Source of the DNA: Gammaproteobacteria bacterium
GTDB taxonomy: Bacteria; Pseudomonadota; Gammaproteobacteria; Coxiellales; Coxiellaceae
Length of the DNA stretch: 64,000 nt
Direction of reading: 5' to 3'
Assembly: GCA_030425685.1 (NCBI GenBank)
Contig: JAUIAD010000002.1
Span: 124,001 to 188,000, forward strand
Shown: one piece after another, positions 46,538-55,413 of the stretch
Layout of the letters: each line of letters starts with the position of its first letter
How positions within the stretch are numbered: position 1 is the stretch's first letter
Position numbers and translations under genes: made by a program
Notes under the pieces: model-generated
Database searches by the model: none
Seen by the model: only the letters and a program-made list of their open reading frames with translations
Told to the model about the DNA's origin: nothing

Positions 46538-46768
46538 TTAATGCAGCCGCTTATGTTTTGTTTGCAGCACATCTTTAAGCCTACCTTTAACAAATCCAAT
46601 AGCGTAGAAAAAGGCACAAAACGACTTTGCGGTGCAATGGTATTTTTCCATCGCTAACTTTACGCCTTCGCTATATATATCAGGATAGGATTTTTCTAAA
46701 TATTCACCATAAGCAATATCAAACATAAATTTTTCGATATTCACTTCTTTGGCATTACCGTGGTCCAT
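46538..46768 (-). CDS. Small orphan protein
   Basis: A 76-aa protein from an ATG five bases after GGAGG; the frame upstream to 47035 lacks ribosome signals. It is acidic at first, then basic (FVKGRLKDVLQTKHKRLH). I recognise no family. It follows the PhzF gene in orientation, 24 bases upstream of it, so the two may be co-transcribed. Confidence 0.65.
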   Translation of the reverse strand: MDHGNAKEVNIEKFMFDIAYGEYLEKSYPDIYSEGVKLAMEKYHCTAKSFCAFFYAIGFVKGRLKDVLQTKHKRLH

Positions 46769-46998
46769 ATCGTCCTCCAGCAATAAACGCATCAAAATCA
46801 AATCGTAATACTTAACAAGAAAAATTCTTAAGGGAGAATTAATTTTCGTGCAGCTGTTGATCCCTACAATAGTGAAGAGTATATTATATTTACTAATGGA
46901 AAACCATACGGAAGTGAATGATATGGACGTCTCCCCTGCAAAGCTGTTTGCGGCAGCGTCACTTCCCCTTTTGTGCATAACTGTCAAGGAGACAAGAA

Positions 46999-47088
46999 AT
47001 GACATGGACTCTATTGCCAATTGTAACCCTTCCAATGATATTTTTTGGCGGGGTTGTGGGATACCTTTTTTCTCAACGTGAGAAATAA
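46999..47088 (+). CDS. 29-residue membrane peptide
   Basis: AAGGAG lies seven bases before an ATG opening a 29-codon frame whose product is one hydrophobic helix (WTLLPIVTLPMIFFGGVVGY) with a short polar tail ending QREK. It is followed by an 11-bp hairpin. Small hydrophobic peptides of this size often bind membrane transporters; here nhaA is next, 195 bases on. Confidence 0.5.
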   Translation: MTWTLLPIVTLPMIFFGGVVGYLFSQREK

Positions 47089-47121
47089 TACAGTAATTTG
47101 TTATGACCTAACATTCTACAT

Positions 47122-47170
47122 AACCCCTTTGCATCTAACTACCTCGTGTAAATTGGCAAGCAAAGGGGTT
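47122..47170 (+). terminator. 11-bp perfect stem-loop before nhaA
   Basis: aacccctttgc and gcaaaggggtt pair exactly around a 27-base loop. It may end the small-peptide transcript or act in the nhaA leader. There is no T tract. Confidence 0.5.
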
Positions 47171-47283
47171 TATGCGCGGAACATAATACCAGTAAGTAGC
47201 CACAAATAACTTCCCTCCCCTAGGCTGACGCACAGCCAAACAGATAGGTATACACCCAAGCAAATTAACCCTATAATAACTCC

Positions 47284-48456
47284 ATGGACAGGGATGACAG
47301 TAAGAAGTTTATACGGCTTGAAGCATTAGCGGGTCTTATTCTGCTAGGCACACTAGCCATTGCATTACTTATCGCCAACTCACCACTTGAATATAATTAT
47401 AGTCAAATCATCGATGCCCCTATCTCCTTTGGCATCGGCAATTATAAGATCAGCAAACCATTAATTTTATGGGTCAACGAAGGCTTAATGGCAATCTTTT
47501 TTATGGTACTTGCGCTTGAAATTAAGCGCGAAATTTTTGAAGGCAACTTAAAAAAACTATCGCAAATAACACTTCCTGTCGCATGCGCTATTGGTGGCAT
47601 TGTCATACCCATTCTGATCTATATTTTTTTAAACATACACGACCCCATCAAAATGCGTGGCTGGCCGATAGCAACCACTACGGATATTGCTTTTGTACTG
47701 GGGATTATTGCCCTCCTAGGGAAACGCGTCCCTAATGAAACAAAAGTTTTATTAATCGCTCTATCAATTATTGATGACATTATTGCTGTTATTATTATCG
47801 CCGCTTACTATACCGATACACTTTCATGGCTATCACTAATACTCAGCTTCTGCGGACTGCTGGCGTTAATTATTGCCAATATATTTAATGTAAAGAATAT
47901 TGCTGTCTATGCTTGCATCGGTTTACTCATTTGGTTTTTTGTTGTTAAATCGGGTATACATGCCACTCTAGCAGGCATAGCTATTGGTCTGGCGATACCA
48001 ATACAAGCGGGACCCAACGAAATATCACCCGCCAAAAGCTTGGAGCGCTCCTTGCACCCTGTGGTAGCCTTTTTTGTTATTCCCCTATTTGTCTTTGTTA
48101 ATGGCGGCGTCCCCTTTACCAATTTTTCATTTCACAACTTATTGCACACAGTGCCACTTGGCATTGCCTTAGGTCTATTTATTGGCAAAACACTGGGTGT
48201 ATTTCTTTTTGGCTGGTTAGCAATCAAATTTAGAATGTCCAATCTGCCCCCGAATAGCAATTACCGACACCTGCTTGCGCTAGGTTTTTTAAGCGGCATT
48301 GGCTTTACCATGAGCTTGTTTTTTTCTGCACTCGCCTTTACCGGTACTGCCTTTGATAACATTGCCAGACAAGGCATTCTACTAGGATCGTTACTGACCT
48401 GCTTGGCTGGCATTTTCTTGTTCTCTATTGGTAATAAAAAACAGCCAATAAATTGA
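47284..48456 (+). CDS. nhaA: Na+/H+ antiporter NhaA
   Basis: 390 aa, the usual NhaA length, with 12 predicted membrane segments. It exchanges Na+ for H+ across the inner membrane. The unwound-helix region with the paired aspartates is seen in IALSIIDDIIAVIIIAAYYT, and TTDIAFVLGIIALLGKRVP and GFTMSLFFSALAF are also typical. It lies alone between a small-peptide gene and a lipoprotein gene. No ribosome site stands out. Confidence 0.97.
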   Translation: MDRDDSKKFIRLEALAGLILLGTLAIALLIANSPLEYNYSQIIDAPISFGIGNYKISKPLILWVNEGLMAIFFMVLALEIKREIFEGNLKKLSQITLPVACAIGGIVIPILIYIFLNIHDPIKMRGWPIATTTDIAFVLGIIALLGKRVPNETKVLLIALSIIDDIIAVIIIAAYYTDTLSWLSLILSFCGLLALIIANIFNVKNIAVYACIGLLIWFFVVKSGIHATLAGIAIGLAIPIQAGPNEISPAKSLERSLHPVVAFFVIPLFVFVNGGVPFTNFSFHNLLHTVPLGIALGLFIGKTLGVFLFGWLAIKFRMSNLPPNSNYRHLLALGFLSGIGFTMSLFFSALAFTGTAFDNIARQGILLGSLLTCLAGIFLFSIGNKKQPIN

Positions 48457-48518
48457 AAAAATAATAACCATACAGTAGAATTCCGTTAAAAATAACCAGC
48501 AAAGGAGAGCAATCAATA

Positions 48519-49274
48519 ATGAACCGTTCACTAAATATTTTAAAAGCAATTGCACTAATTGGTGTTGCGGGCGGCCTTGCCTCTTGCGTACCCCACCTTA
48601 ACCGTCAACAATGTCTCAGCATGAACTGGTATCAGGTAGGCTTCCAAGACGGCAGCCAAGACAAATACCAGCGCAATCTGAATAGCGCCATACAAGACTG
48701 TGCTAAATTCAAGCTAACTGTGGATACCAAGCAATACGCTGCTGGTTGGCGAGCCGGAGCAAAAAAGTTCTGTACACCAGGAAGAGCTTATCAACTGGGT
48801 GTTAATGGCAGCACATTTAACAATATTTGCCCAGCTAATTTAGCTGGTAAATTCAATGCCGCTTGGCGCCGTGGACTGCGCAAATACTGTATCGCCGACA
48901 CTGGTTATAATTTAGGCCGCAGCGGCAGACCCATGCCTGGCTTCTGCGCAAGTGATCAAGTAAACGCCTTCCGCAATGCTTACCAAAGTGGCTACCGCAC
49001 TTTCCAAGCAACACGTAACTTGCAAGGGCAAATAAATAATATAAGAGATCACCTTGGCGATATACATGCACAAATTCAGCAAAAGAAAGATCAAATCAAC
49101 CAATTAAGAAACCAGCTGGGAACACCTAAACTGGATTGGCGTGCTCGACGTGATATTAAACAGCATATTGCTTATCTTTACGATGATATCGATGGGCTTA
49201 GCGCGCAGTCTCGTCGGCTCAACAATCAACTTAGCAAACTAACCAGTCAGCTTAGCAATATCCAGGCTAGCTAA
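48519..49274 (+). CDS. DUF2799-like lipoprotein with a coiled-coil tail
   Basis: A 251-aa lipoprotein (signal ending LASC; AAAGGAGAG upstream). Residues about 28-165 contain repeated short units of the form W-x-x-G-x-x-x-G plus Cys, typical of DUF2799-like lipoproteins (WYQVGFQDGSQDKY, CTPGRAYQLGVNG, CIADTGYNLGRSG). The C-terminus (about 170-250) is a Gln/Asn-rich coiled coil. It is likely an outer-membrane lipoprotein; its function is unknown. Confidence 0.8.
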   Translation: MNRSLNILKAIALIGVAGGLASCVPHLNRQQCLSMNWYQVGFQDGSQDKYQRNLNSAIQDCAKFKLTVDTKQYAAGWRAGAKKFCTPGRAYQLGVNGSTFNNICPANLAGKFNAAWRRGLRKYCIADTGYNLGRSGRPMPGFCASDQVNAFRNAYQSGYRTFQATRNLQGQINNIRDHLGDIHAQIQQKKDQINQLRNQLGTPKLDWRARRDIKQHIAYLYDDIDGLSAQSRRLNNQLSKLTSQLSNIQAS

Positions 49275-49287
49275 CTCTGACAAAACC

Positions 49288-49322
49288 GGGTGGATTATAT
49301 TTCAATTAAATTTAATCCACCC
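49288..49322 (+). terminator. Stem-loop after the DUF2799-like gene
   Basis: gggtggatta and taatccaccc pair perfectly (10 bp) around 15 AT-rich bases, 13 bases past the stop codon. No T tract. Confidence 0.5.
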
Positions 49323-49345
49323 TAACCTACAATCTACTGTTAACA

Positions 49346-49797
49346 ACAGTTTAAAACTTCTCTAGAGGAATTCGATGGTGAACACAATCATGTTCATCTT
49401 ATGATTACATACCCACCAAAAGTTGAACTCTCGCAACTCATTAACAGTTTAAAAGGCATTTCATCACGTTATTTGAGACAAGAAAATCCCAAGCAGATAG
49501 GAGTTTCGCACTTGTGCGAAACAAAACAAATCCCGATGGGGATTTTCAAGGGGAGAATCGGGATTCTGCCCTTGAATCGCACCCTAACGGGCACAGGCCG
49601 TCCATGCGAGCTAGTCTCGCATAGGCGAAATATAACCAGGAAGGAGGTTTGCACTAAAAGTGCGAAACTCCTGGCAGATTGAAAAATATTATTGGAAACG
49701 TGTGTTATGGTCGCCAAGCTATTTTGCAGCCAGCTGCGGTGGAGCTCTGATCAGCATCGTGCGTGAATATATCAAAAACCAATCCACGCCCAATTAA
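49346..49797 (+). pseudogene. IS200/IS605-type TnpA remnant, 5' truncated and split by a MITE
   Basis: The sequence encodes EEFDGEHNHVHLMI (with the HUH metal motif His-Val-His) and YPPKVELSQLINSLKGISSR, then after the insert at 49499-49679 continues in frame as EKYYWKRVLWSPSYFAASCG to a TAA. These are the central and C-terminal parts of TnpA, the transposase that handles single-stranded IS200 DNA. The first 45 or so residues are missing. The 3' hairpin of the IS (caccg...cggtg at 49826-49845) is still present. Confidence 0.9.
49499..49673. mobile_element. 175-bp MITE inserted in the IS200 remnant
   Basis: The element begins aggagtttcgcactt and ends with its reverse complement aagtgcgaaactcct plus one base. 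It is flanked by the direct repeat gcagat (49493-49498 and 49674-49679), a likely target duplication. Removing the element and one flank joins the TnpA frame exactly. It has no coding capacity beyond short frames. Confidence 0.9.
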
Positions 49798-50192
49798 GAG
49801 CCATAACGAAAAGAGCGCTTTATATCACCGACCTAAAGGACGGTGTCTTACAGCTCATAGGATAAATACGTGGCATGCTGAAATAAAAAAATAACCGGTA
49901 AAACCCTGTCAAGACTTTTTGAAAATAATTTAATTGAACGTGCAAGCAGTTACAAAAAGCTAACTCATCATGAGACCTACTGGAGCAGCAAGGATAGCGC
50001 TCATTTAATTTCAACATTCATGAGGCGTGTGAGGACTTGGCTCTTCACTATGGTTTTCCACCGTAGACGTGCTAACAGCAATATGTATATTGTTTTATAG
50101 TATATTAATGATTTAACTACGTTTCATATTGATCCTTTTTGCCGTTATATTATGAAAGAATTAATGGGTTAGTGAGAGAGGTCAATATAAAT
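49798..50192. other. Intergenic region with the IS200 right-end hairpin
   Basis: The hairpin caccg-acctaaagga-cggtg (49826-49845) is the IS200-type right end, with a likely cleavage site just after. Beyond it a 54-codon frame without support occurs on the plus strand near 49907. Nothing else was seen. Confidence 0.5.
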
Positions 50193-50621
50193 ATGAATGG
50201 TTTCCAGTTAGTAGCAGGGATAATTAGCTCTGTCTTTATCGCTTATACAAAACCTGTATTAGCATTAGCAAATATTGAAATGAATACACCTACTTATCCA
50301 CCAGTTCAAATAAAGGTGAGTAATAGCGGCGGTGAGTGGCGTGTCTACGATCTGAAGGTATTGCACAAAGGGAAGCTGTATTACTTGTCTGATGATGCTC
50401 AGAGTGTCGATAACCCGCACCCATTGAAATTGACTGATTTTATAAAGCAAAGCTCTGGTCAGGTGAAAGTAGATTACGTCACGGGCTATGTGGATGATAA
50501 GCATGAAACTTATACCCCAAGCCAGGGTGAGATTACGTTTGAGAACTTTATGCCAAATAAACAGCTAATAGCATTACAGCAAAAAGGTAGCAATGGCTCA
50601 GGAGTGGTGATTGAACTTTAA
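50193..50621 (+). CDS. Exported protein with a Sec signal, unknown
   Basis: A 142-aa protein from the ATG at 50193, with AGAGAGG 11 bases upstream; the frame opens with a TTG at 50139. A signal peptide (LVAGIISSVFIAYTKPVLALA) is followed by a small beta-rich protein (VQIKVSNSGGEWRVYDLKVL). It is the first of three genes in a row with overlap or short gaps. No family recognised. Confidence 0.75.
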   Translation: MNGFQLVAGIISSVFIAYTKPVLALANIEMNTPTYPPVQIKVSNSGGEWRVYDLKVLHKGKLYYLSDDAQSVDNPHPLKLTDFIKQSSGQVKVDYVTGYVDDKHETYTPSQGEITFENFMPNKQLIALQQKGSNGSGVVIEL

Positions 50622-50973
50622 TATTTATATCCAAATAAGTGATGGGGCTACACTAGTCATTGTACTAGCGCCAACTGAGATTGGTAATAGCCCCCTCTAT
50701 CAGGATAGTTGTTTGGTTGATAACACTACTGCTGAATTTTTAGAAAAGTGCTTAAGCACACGACAAGGTAAAAAAGAATATTGTGTAACATCATCGGCAA
50801 AGAAATTATTAGATACGCTAAATAGCCCAAAAACAGATAAGCTGGTAACACATTTGTTTTCAACAATACTTGGCACGAGAAATAACGAGAAGTTCACACT
50901 ACAAGATTTAACAAGATATATTGATGGCAAACAAGCAAATAACAGCACTGCCGCGTATGTCGCGAGCTGTTAA
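50611..50973 (+). CDS. Small protein between the exported protein and the C58-like protease
   Basis: A 120-aa protein from a TTG start six bases after GGAG, overlapping the previous stop by 11 bases, so probably translationally coupled. It starts NFNIYIQISDGATLVIVLAP and ends with a helical part. The size and place fit a chaperone or regulator of the next product, but this is only position-based. Confidence 0.6.
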   Translation: MNFNIYIQISDGATLVIVLAPTEIGNSPLYQDSCLVDNTTAEFLEKCLSTRQGKKEYCVTSSAKKLLDTLNSPKTDKLVTHLFSTILGTRNNEKFTLQDLTRYIDGKQANNSTAAYVASC

Positions 50974-51004
50974 TTCATTATAATAATCAGGATAACGCTA
51001 AGCC

Positions 51005-52663
51005 ATGTTTAAAGAAGATGAGTTTAAGCAAAATAAGCTAATAAGAAAATATAATAATACGCTATTTCAATTTCTCAAAAACACTTTTGGTATGAAATAC
51101 CAACCAAAACTCGATCCGCACGGTGTTTGCGCTGGCTTAACGGCATTGTGGGCACTGAATTATCGTTTTGCCATGGAAGAAAAAGGTATATCTAATCAAC
51201 ACCAGGCTGCAATTAAAAAACTCAAAGACGCTGTGGCTGAAATAAAAGTCAATCCACGATTGCTGAATAAAGTAAATTTCTTAAATGGAATATTTCAATT
51301 AAAAGGTAATTTTGGAATAGGCGGAATTAAGTTTTTAAAACACAATCAATTCATTGATCCATCTGGAAAAAAAGCACTTGCACCTGACTGCTTAAAAAAA
51401 ATTGCAAAAACAACCTCGCTTTATTGTCAATTTCATCAATCAGATCTCTATCATGCCTCACTTAAAATTAAGGCATTACAGTCATCAAGTTTTAGCGAAG
51501 CAAATAGAGATAAAATACACCTATTTTGCTTACAATCATATAGTACTTATTTAGTTGATATAATAACTACAGTTAGAGGATCCAATAAGAACGATGTATT
51601 TGATTTTTTAAAACAACACACTGAAGAAAATTTCAACTGCAGGCCAATCGTGCTTAGACAAAGCGATAAAAAAGAGTGGGAATTACTGACTCTTAACAAT
51701 GACCGAAATAACTTAGTTACTCAAGAGGCAACATCAATAGTTAATCATCCAAAAATAAGTGGCTATTTTTGCGAAAATAGCATGAAAAGTTCACAAAAGT
51801 ACTATGAGGATAACCTTTCAGAAATAGCCAAAATTTGGGATAAGGTTTGGAACGATCGTGACGGACATGCCATAGCCATTTATGAACATAGTCGCAGTGG
51901 AAAGACAACTTATACCTTGTTTGACCCCAATAAGGGTCAAGCTCAATTTAAAACTGTCGATGATGTTACAGCATATTGGCATAAATTAATGTCTGACATT
52001 AAAGTATATAAAAAATACGACTTAATTCAAATACGCACATTTACGTTCGGCTCTAAAGACCCTTGTTATGACTATGAATCAGAACCCAATATGCTATTCA
52101 AATTTATTGTTGATGTAACGCATACGTTGGCAAAAAAAGTAGCATCGATTTCAGACATGGCTCATCAAGTAAGAAGTGAATATGATCTTCGTTTTGAGAA
52201 AATTCGATTTGATAAGGCGTTGATGTTATTTAAACTGGTATCAGAAAGCCACTTATCCGATAAGGATAAGGCAGAAATAAATCAAAGGCTCATCAAACTT
52301 CTCAGGGAAGATATAGTAATGACTGTGGAAAAAACAACGCCAGGCTGGAATAAGCTTGATCGATTATCCCAGGAAAGAACAAAACGCGTTATATCAAACT
52401 GCATATCTCAGATTGATGGCGAGATGTTGGTGGGTGAGGCTAAAATTATTTTGGAAATATTAGATGAAGAGTTGGCATCCACAATTTATAAAAAATATTT
52501 TTCCAATGGGAATGGTATACATAATGGAACGGGTTATGGAGGGCTATTTTTTAGGTGTCGCAAGAAAACCATGACAGAAGAATACCTAATGGATGTATTT
52601 AGGAAAAATATGTTAATTAAGCTATCTCGGTGTCCTGTTAACGACATGTGCTGTGCGAATTAA
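51005..52663 (+). CDS. YopT/C58-like cysteine protease, effector candidate
   Basis: A 552-aa soluble protein. The YopT/AvrPphB (clan CA, C58) triad is readable in order: Cys42 in PHGVCAGLTALWALNYRF, His288 in DGHAIAIYEHS, Asp307 in LFDPNKGQAQF. The His-to-Asp spacing (19) is close to that of YopT (16); the Cys-to-His distance is longer. YopT-type proteases cut prenylated Rho GTPases or other host proteins. The C-terminal 200 residues are helical. It lies 31 bases after the 120-aa gene. The window also encodes a candidate host-prenylated protein. Confidence 0.8.
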   Translation: MFKEDEFKQNKLIRKYNNTLFQFLKNTFGMKYQPKLDPHGVCAGLTALWALNYRFAMEEKGISNQHQAAIKKLKDAVAEIKVNPRLLNKVNFLNGIFQLKGNFGIGGIKFLKHNQFIDPSGKKALAPDCLKKIAKTTSLYCQFHQSDLYHASLKIKALQSSSFSEANRDKIHLFCLQSYSTYLVDIITTVRGSNKNDVFDFLKQHTEENFNCRPIVLRQSDKKEWELLTLNNDRNNLVTQEATSIVNHPKISGYFCENSMKSSQKYYEDNLSEIAKIWDKVWNDRDGHAIAIYEHSRSGKTTYTLFDPNKGQAQFKTVDDVTAYWHKLMSDIKVYKKYDLIQIRTFTFGSKDPCYDYESEPNMLFKFIVDVTHTLAKKVASISDMAHQVRSEYDLRFEKIRFDKALMLFKLVSESHLSDKDKAEINQRLIKLLREDIVMTVEKTTPGWNKLDRLSQERTKRVISNCISQIDGEMLVGEAKIILEILDEELASTIYKKYFSNGNGIHNGTGYGGLFFRCRKKTMTEEYLMDVFRKNMLIKLSRCPVNDMCCAN

Positions 52664-52808
52664 TTGTGATTTTTGATGTCATGTTAGACATATAACAATA
52701 TTAATTTTACATCGCCTCAACATTTGAGTTTCAATATAATGGCATCTTGGATCCATAAGATAATATTTTCTTGGCTCTAGCCCATAAACGGAGGCACTTT
52801 AACTTCGG

Positions 52809-53129
52809 TTAGAATACCCAAGGATGTGTGATTCTTAACTTCTTAGATTCTACAGGCGCAGAGGCTACTTTAATTTCAGCAAAACTTTTACTGCTAGGTA
52901 TTGGTACGCTTTTTAAAAGAGATTGCTTCTTGCGATAGTCAATTCTAATACGACTATTTTTAAAGTCATTAAAATCAACTCCTCTTTGCCTACAAAATAA
53001 TTGCTGTGACAAACCACTTTCCTTGTAGTCGTCCATAATATCCTGCCATTGCGCTTCAGTTAATGAGGGGCTTTGACAAATGCTTATCTTCCGGGGCAAC
53101 TTGATGTCTAGAAGAATCTCAGATTTCAA
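52809..53129 (-). pseudogene. IS66-type TnpA remnant
   Basis: A 106-codon frame resembling the accessory TnpA protein of IS66 (WQDIMDDYKESGLSQQLFCR, then QRGVDFNDFKNSRI), which is a small DNA-binding protein. It starts at a TTG with no ribosome site, and neither TnpB nor TnpC nor inverted ends follow, so it is a relic between two effector-like genes. Confidence 0.65.
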
Positions 53130-53183
53130 CAGATATCTTTGGTGAGGTCTGTTACGCTGATTCTACTAACTTAGGCATGAAAC

Positions 53184-55136
53184 TCATTGTTGCAACAGCG
53201 CAAAACCATTAAAACAACGCTCAATCACATTTTGCTCTTTGCTTCGACGCCCAGGAAACATACCAATAAAATCACTTCCCGCTTGATTAAAATTGGCAAG
53301 TTTCAGATTAAAATTCTGTGTGTCGGTATCTGAATATTTTTTTGAATTTAGCTTGCTCTCAAATTGATTTATGGCTGCAGCAAAAACGCTAAATGCTACA
53401 TTAATGGCATTAAAATTTATTGCACTATCAGCTACTCTCGCTCGCCAACGACAACACGAGAATAGCGACACAATATATCTAAACACCCGCACAAAGAAAC
53501 ATGTGCGATTTGCTTGTGGCCTGACGGAAGGAGAAAGCTCACTTTGATATAACTGCACCACTCCCTGCAATTGCAGGAATGCTTTCTTTATTTCAGCCAA
53601 GCGTCGAAGCTGATCTCTACGATCTGGTTCTTGCCGCTGCCTTGTTTTCACAAACTGCAATTGCTCTCTTAATCTGTTTTTATTTTTCGTCACTTGACCA
53701 TCGACTTCTGCACATTGATCCCTAAACGGTTGAAACTCATTTTGCAATGATTCTACATACGTTAAAAGATCTGCTTTAAACAAAGGAGCACCTTTAAATG
53801 TTTTTGCCAGAAATCTTACTACACCAGCAGCCTTGTATGTATCCCACTTCCAATATGCAACTTGCAATAGCCATTTCTCTTTATCGATAATGGCAAAACC
53901 TAATGCTTGCCGATACGCCTGACATACGCCATTATCAAAGTCATCTAAAATTGCAAAGAAATCGGCTGCATACTTTTCTGCACTTATATTCTTTTTTACT
54001 TCTTCCAGCAATGCAAAACTATTGCCTGCAGATTTTTCGTCATTTAAATGCGAAAAATCTAAAGCGTCATCAAACTTAGCTTGAATACTGGCAACTGGTT
54101 GGGACAACCACGCTTTCTTACACTTTTGCAGATCACTATCAATAGCCGCAATGCTGAGAGTCGTCCAACCATCCAGTACATCAAGCTTTTCTTCTATTTC
54201 ATGTTTCTTTTCTAGAAAATCGCCTCTATCAATAAGCGCGCAAATCTCATTATATTTACTATCGAACCCTTGCATGTAACCAGATATATTACTCTGATCA
54301 TTTTTATTTTCACCTGAAATATCTTCATTATGTTTTATCTCAGCGCTTTTTTCTTCTCTCATCTTTGCAGAAACTTGCTCTTCGTATCTTTTAAACCTAT
54401 CGAGATAGTCTTTTACTGCGTCGATACAACCTCCAGTTAGCACCGACAAATATTGTTGTACAGCAGCATCAACTGCACTATCTCTGCTTTTTTTCGCCCC
54501 CGCATTATTAAAGACATTACTATTTTTTTGAAAAGGCTTTAACAATGAAAGAATGGAGCCATTAATAAATTGAATCAATGTGTTTACTTGCAACAGCTTT
54601 TGTTGCAAAGTGATTTTGTCATTCTCTAAATACTGCTGAAATTGAGCATCTAACTTTCTAAGAATATTCAAGCATGTTTGCATGCGCGCTGAGTACTTCA
54701 TGCCCTGCAAAACAAAACATCGACTTACCAATCTGCCATAATTGACCCATGAACTTACTTCTATCATTATCAGCGAGTTTATCATTAGCGACATTTTTAC
54801 GATGTCACTATAGGTGTTCCAGTGCACACTTAAATGCTGATCGAGATCATCTCTCTGGTTATCTTTCTCGTCAGCAATTAATGAGTAGTCGATTTTATTG
54901 GTTTTTTCTTCTAAAGCCTTTTGCTGTGTTAGACAATTAAACGTCGCGAAAAAATCCATCGCCTGTTCAGTAAAATCTTTTAGCTCAGTAAATGATTTAA
55001 TGGCTTTATCCGATAAAATTTTCTCTTCGCATAGCTTATCGCGAAATTCATCATCATTAAGTGCTGTTAGCTGGTTTGTAACCGTTTCTTTGACGGCATT
55101 GGCATAGGCGCGTTGCGAAATATAGACTCTTGACAT
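53184..55136 (-). CDS. Large helical orphan protein, effector-like
   Basis: A 650-aa, almost entirely helical protein with coiled-coil-like stretches (for example residues about 455-520, RLREQLQFVKTRQRQEPDRR) and a Cys/hydrophobic patch at about 555-575 (CFFVRVFRYIVSLFSCCRWR). There is no signal peptide or real TM bundle. A strong ribosome site (GGAGG four bases before the ATG) indicates a real gene. No family is recognised. In Legionellales such proteins are usually Dot/Icm substrates. Confidence 0.78.
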   Translation of the reverse strand: MSRVYISQRAYANAVKETVTNQLTALNDDEFRDKLCEEKILSDKAIKSFTELKDFTEQAMDFFATFNCLTQQKALEEKTNKIDYSLIADEKDNQRDDLDQHLSVHWNTYSDIVKMSLMINSLIMIEVSSWVNYGRLVSRCFVLQGMKYSARMQTCLNILRKLDAQFQQYLENDKITLQQKLLQVNTLIQFINGSILSLLKPFQKNSNVFNNAGAKKSRDSAVDAAVQQYLSVLTGGCIDAVKDYLDRFKRYEEQVSAKMREEKSAEIKHNEDISGENKNDQSNISGYMQGFDSKYNEICALIDRGDFLEKKHEIEEKLDVLDGWTTLSIAAIDSDLQKCKKAWLSQPVASIQAKFDDALDFSHLNDEKSAGNSFALLEEVKKNISAEKYAADFFAILDDFDNGVCQAYRQALGFAIIDKEKWLLQVAYWKWDTYKAAGVVRFLAKTFKGAPLFKADLLTYVESLQNEFQPFRDQCAEVDGQVTKNKNRLREQLQFVKTRQRQEPDRRDQLRRLAEIKKAFLQLQGVVQLYQSELSPSVRPQANRTCFFVRVFRYIVSLFSCCRWRARVADSAINFNAINVAFSVFAAAINQFESKLNSKKYSDTDTQNFNLKLANFNQAGSDFIGMFPGRRSKEQNVIERCFNGFALLQQ

Positions 55137-55257
55137 AGAACCTCCATTATCCTGTGTTTTTTTCCTGATGATGGAAATCCCTTATCCTTGTACATTATAT
55201 GCATTTTTTGGGTGGCTGCAATTGGTTGGGGGGATTAATGTTTTTTTAAGCTTTTTT

Positions 55258-55392
55258 GTTTCACGCTAAGTCGCTAAGGGGGCGCTAAGGGCGCAGAGTT
55301 TTTTTTGGTATTTTTGGGTATTTTTTTTGCCGGGATCTTTTGGGCTTGACAGCTTCATCAAGAGACCCTGAGTCAAGCTCAGGATGACGCTA
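55258..55392. repeat. Dispersed repeats downstream of queE
   Basis: The gap between the 650-aa gene and queE (277 bases) holds a sequence starting gtttcacgctaag that matches the left arm at 9641-9670, and at 55359-55385 an inverted repeat ccctgagtcaagctcagg of the gtcatcctgagc type found in many genomes. No gene was seen. Confidence 0.55.
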
Positions 55393-55413
55393 GTTCTAGC
55401 CGATATTATTGAC

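Noticed and set aside
46848..47081. Plus-strand ORF of 77 codons and the upstream part of a minus-strand ORF (46769-47035)
   Set aside because: Both lack ribosome sites; the smaller internal starts at 46768 (minus) and 46999 (plus) are much better supported.
49401..49682. Plus-strand 93-codon ORF in the MITE region
   Set aside because: It is the IS200 TnpA frame running by chance into the MITE, not a separate gene.
49820..50017. Minus-strand ORF over the IS200 right end
   Set aside because: It runs across the IS hairpin and has no homology or ribosome site.
52640..52663. C-terminus CCAN of the C58-like protein considered as a CaaX box
   Set aside because: The two middle residues are Cys and Ala and the last is Asn, which does not fit a good prenylation signal.
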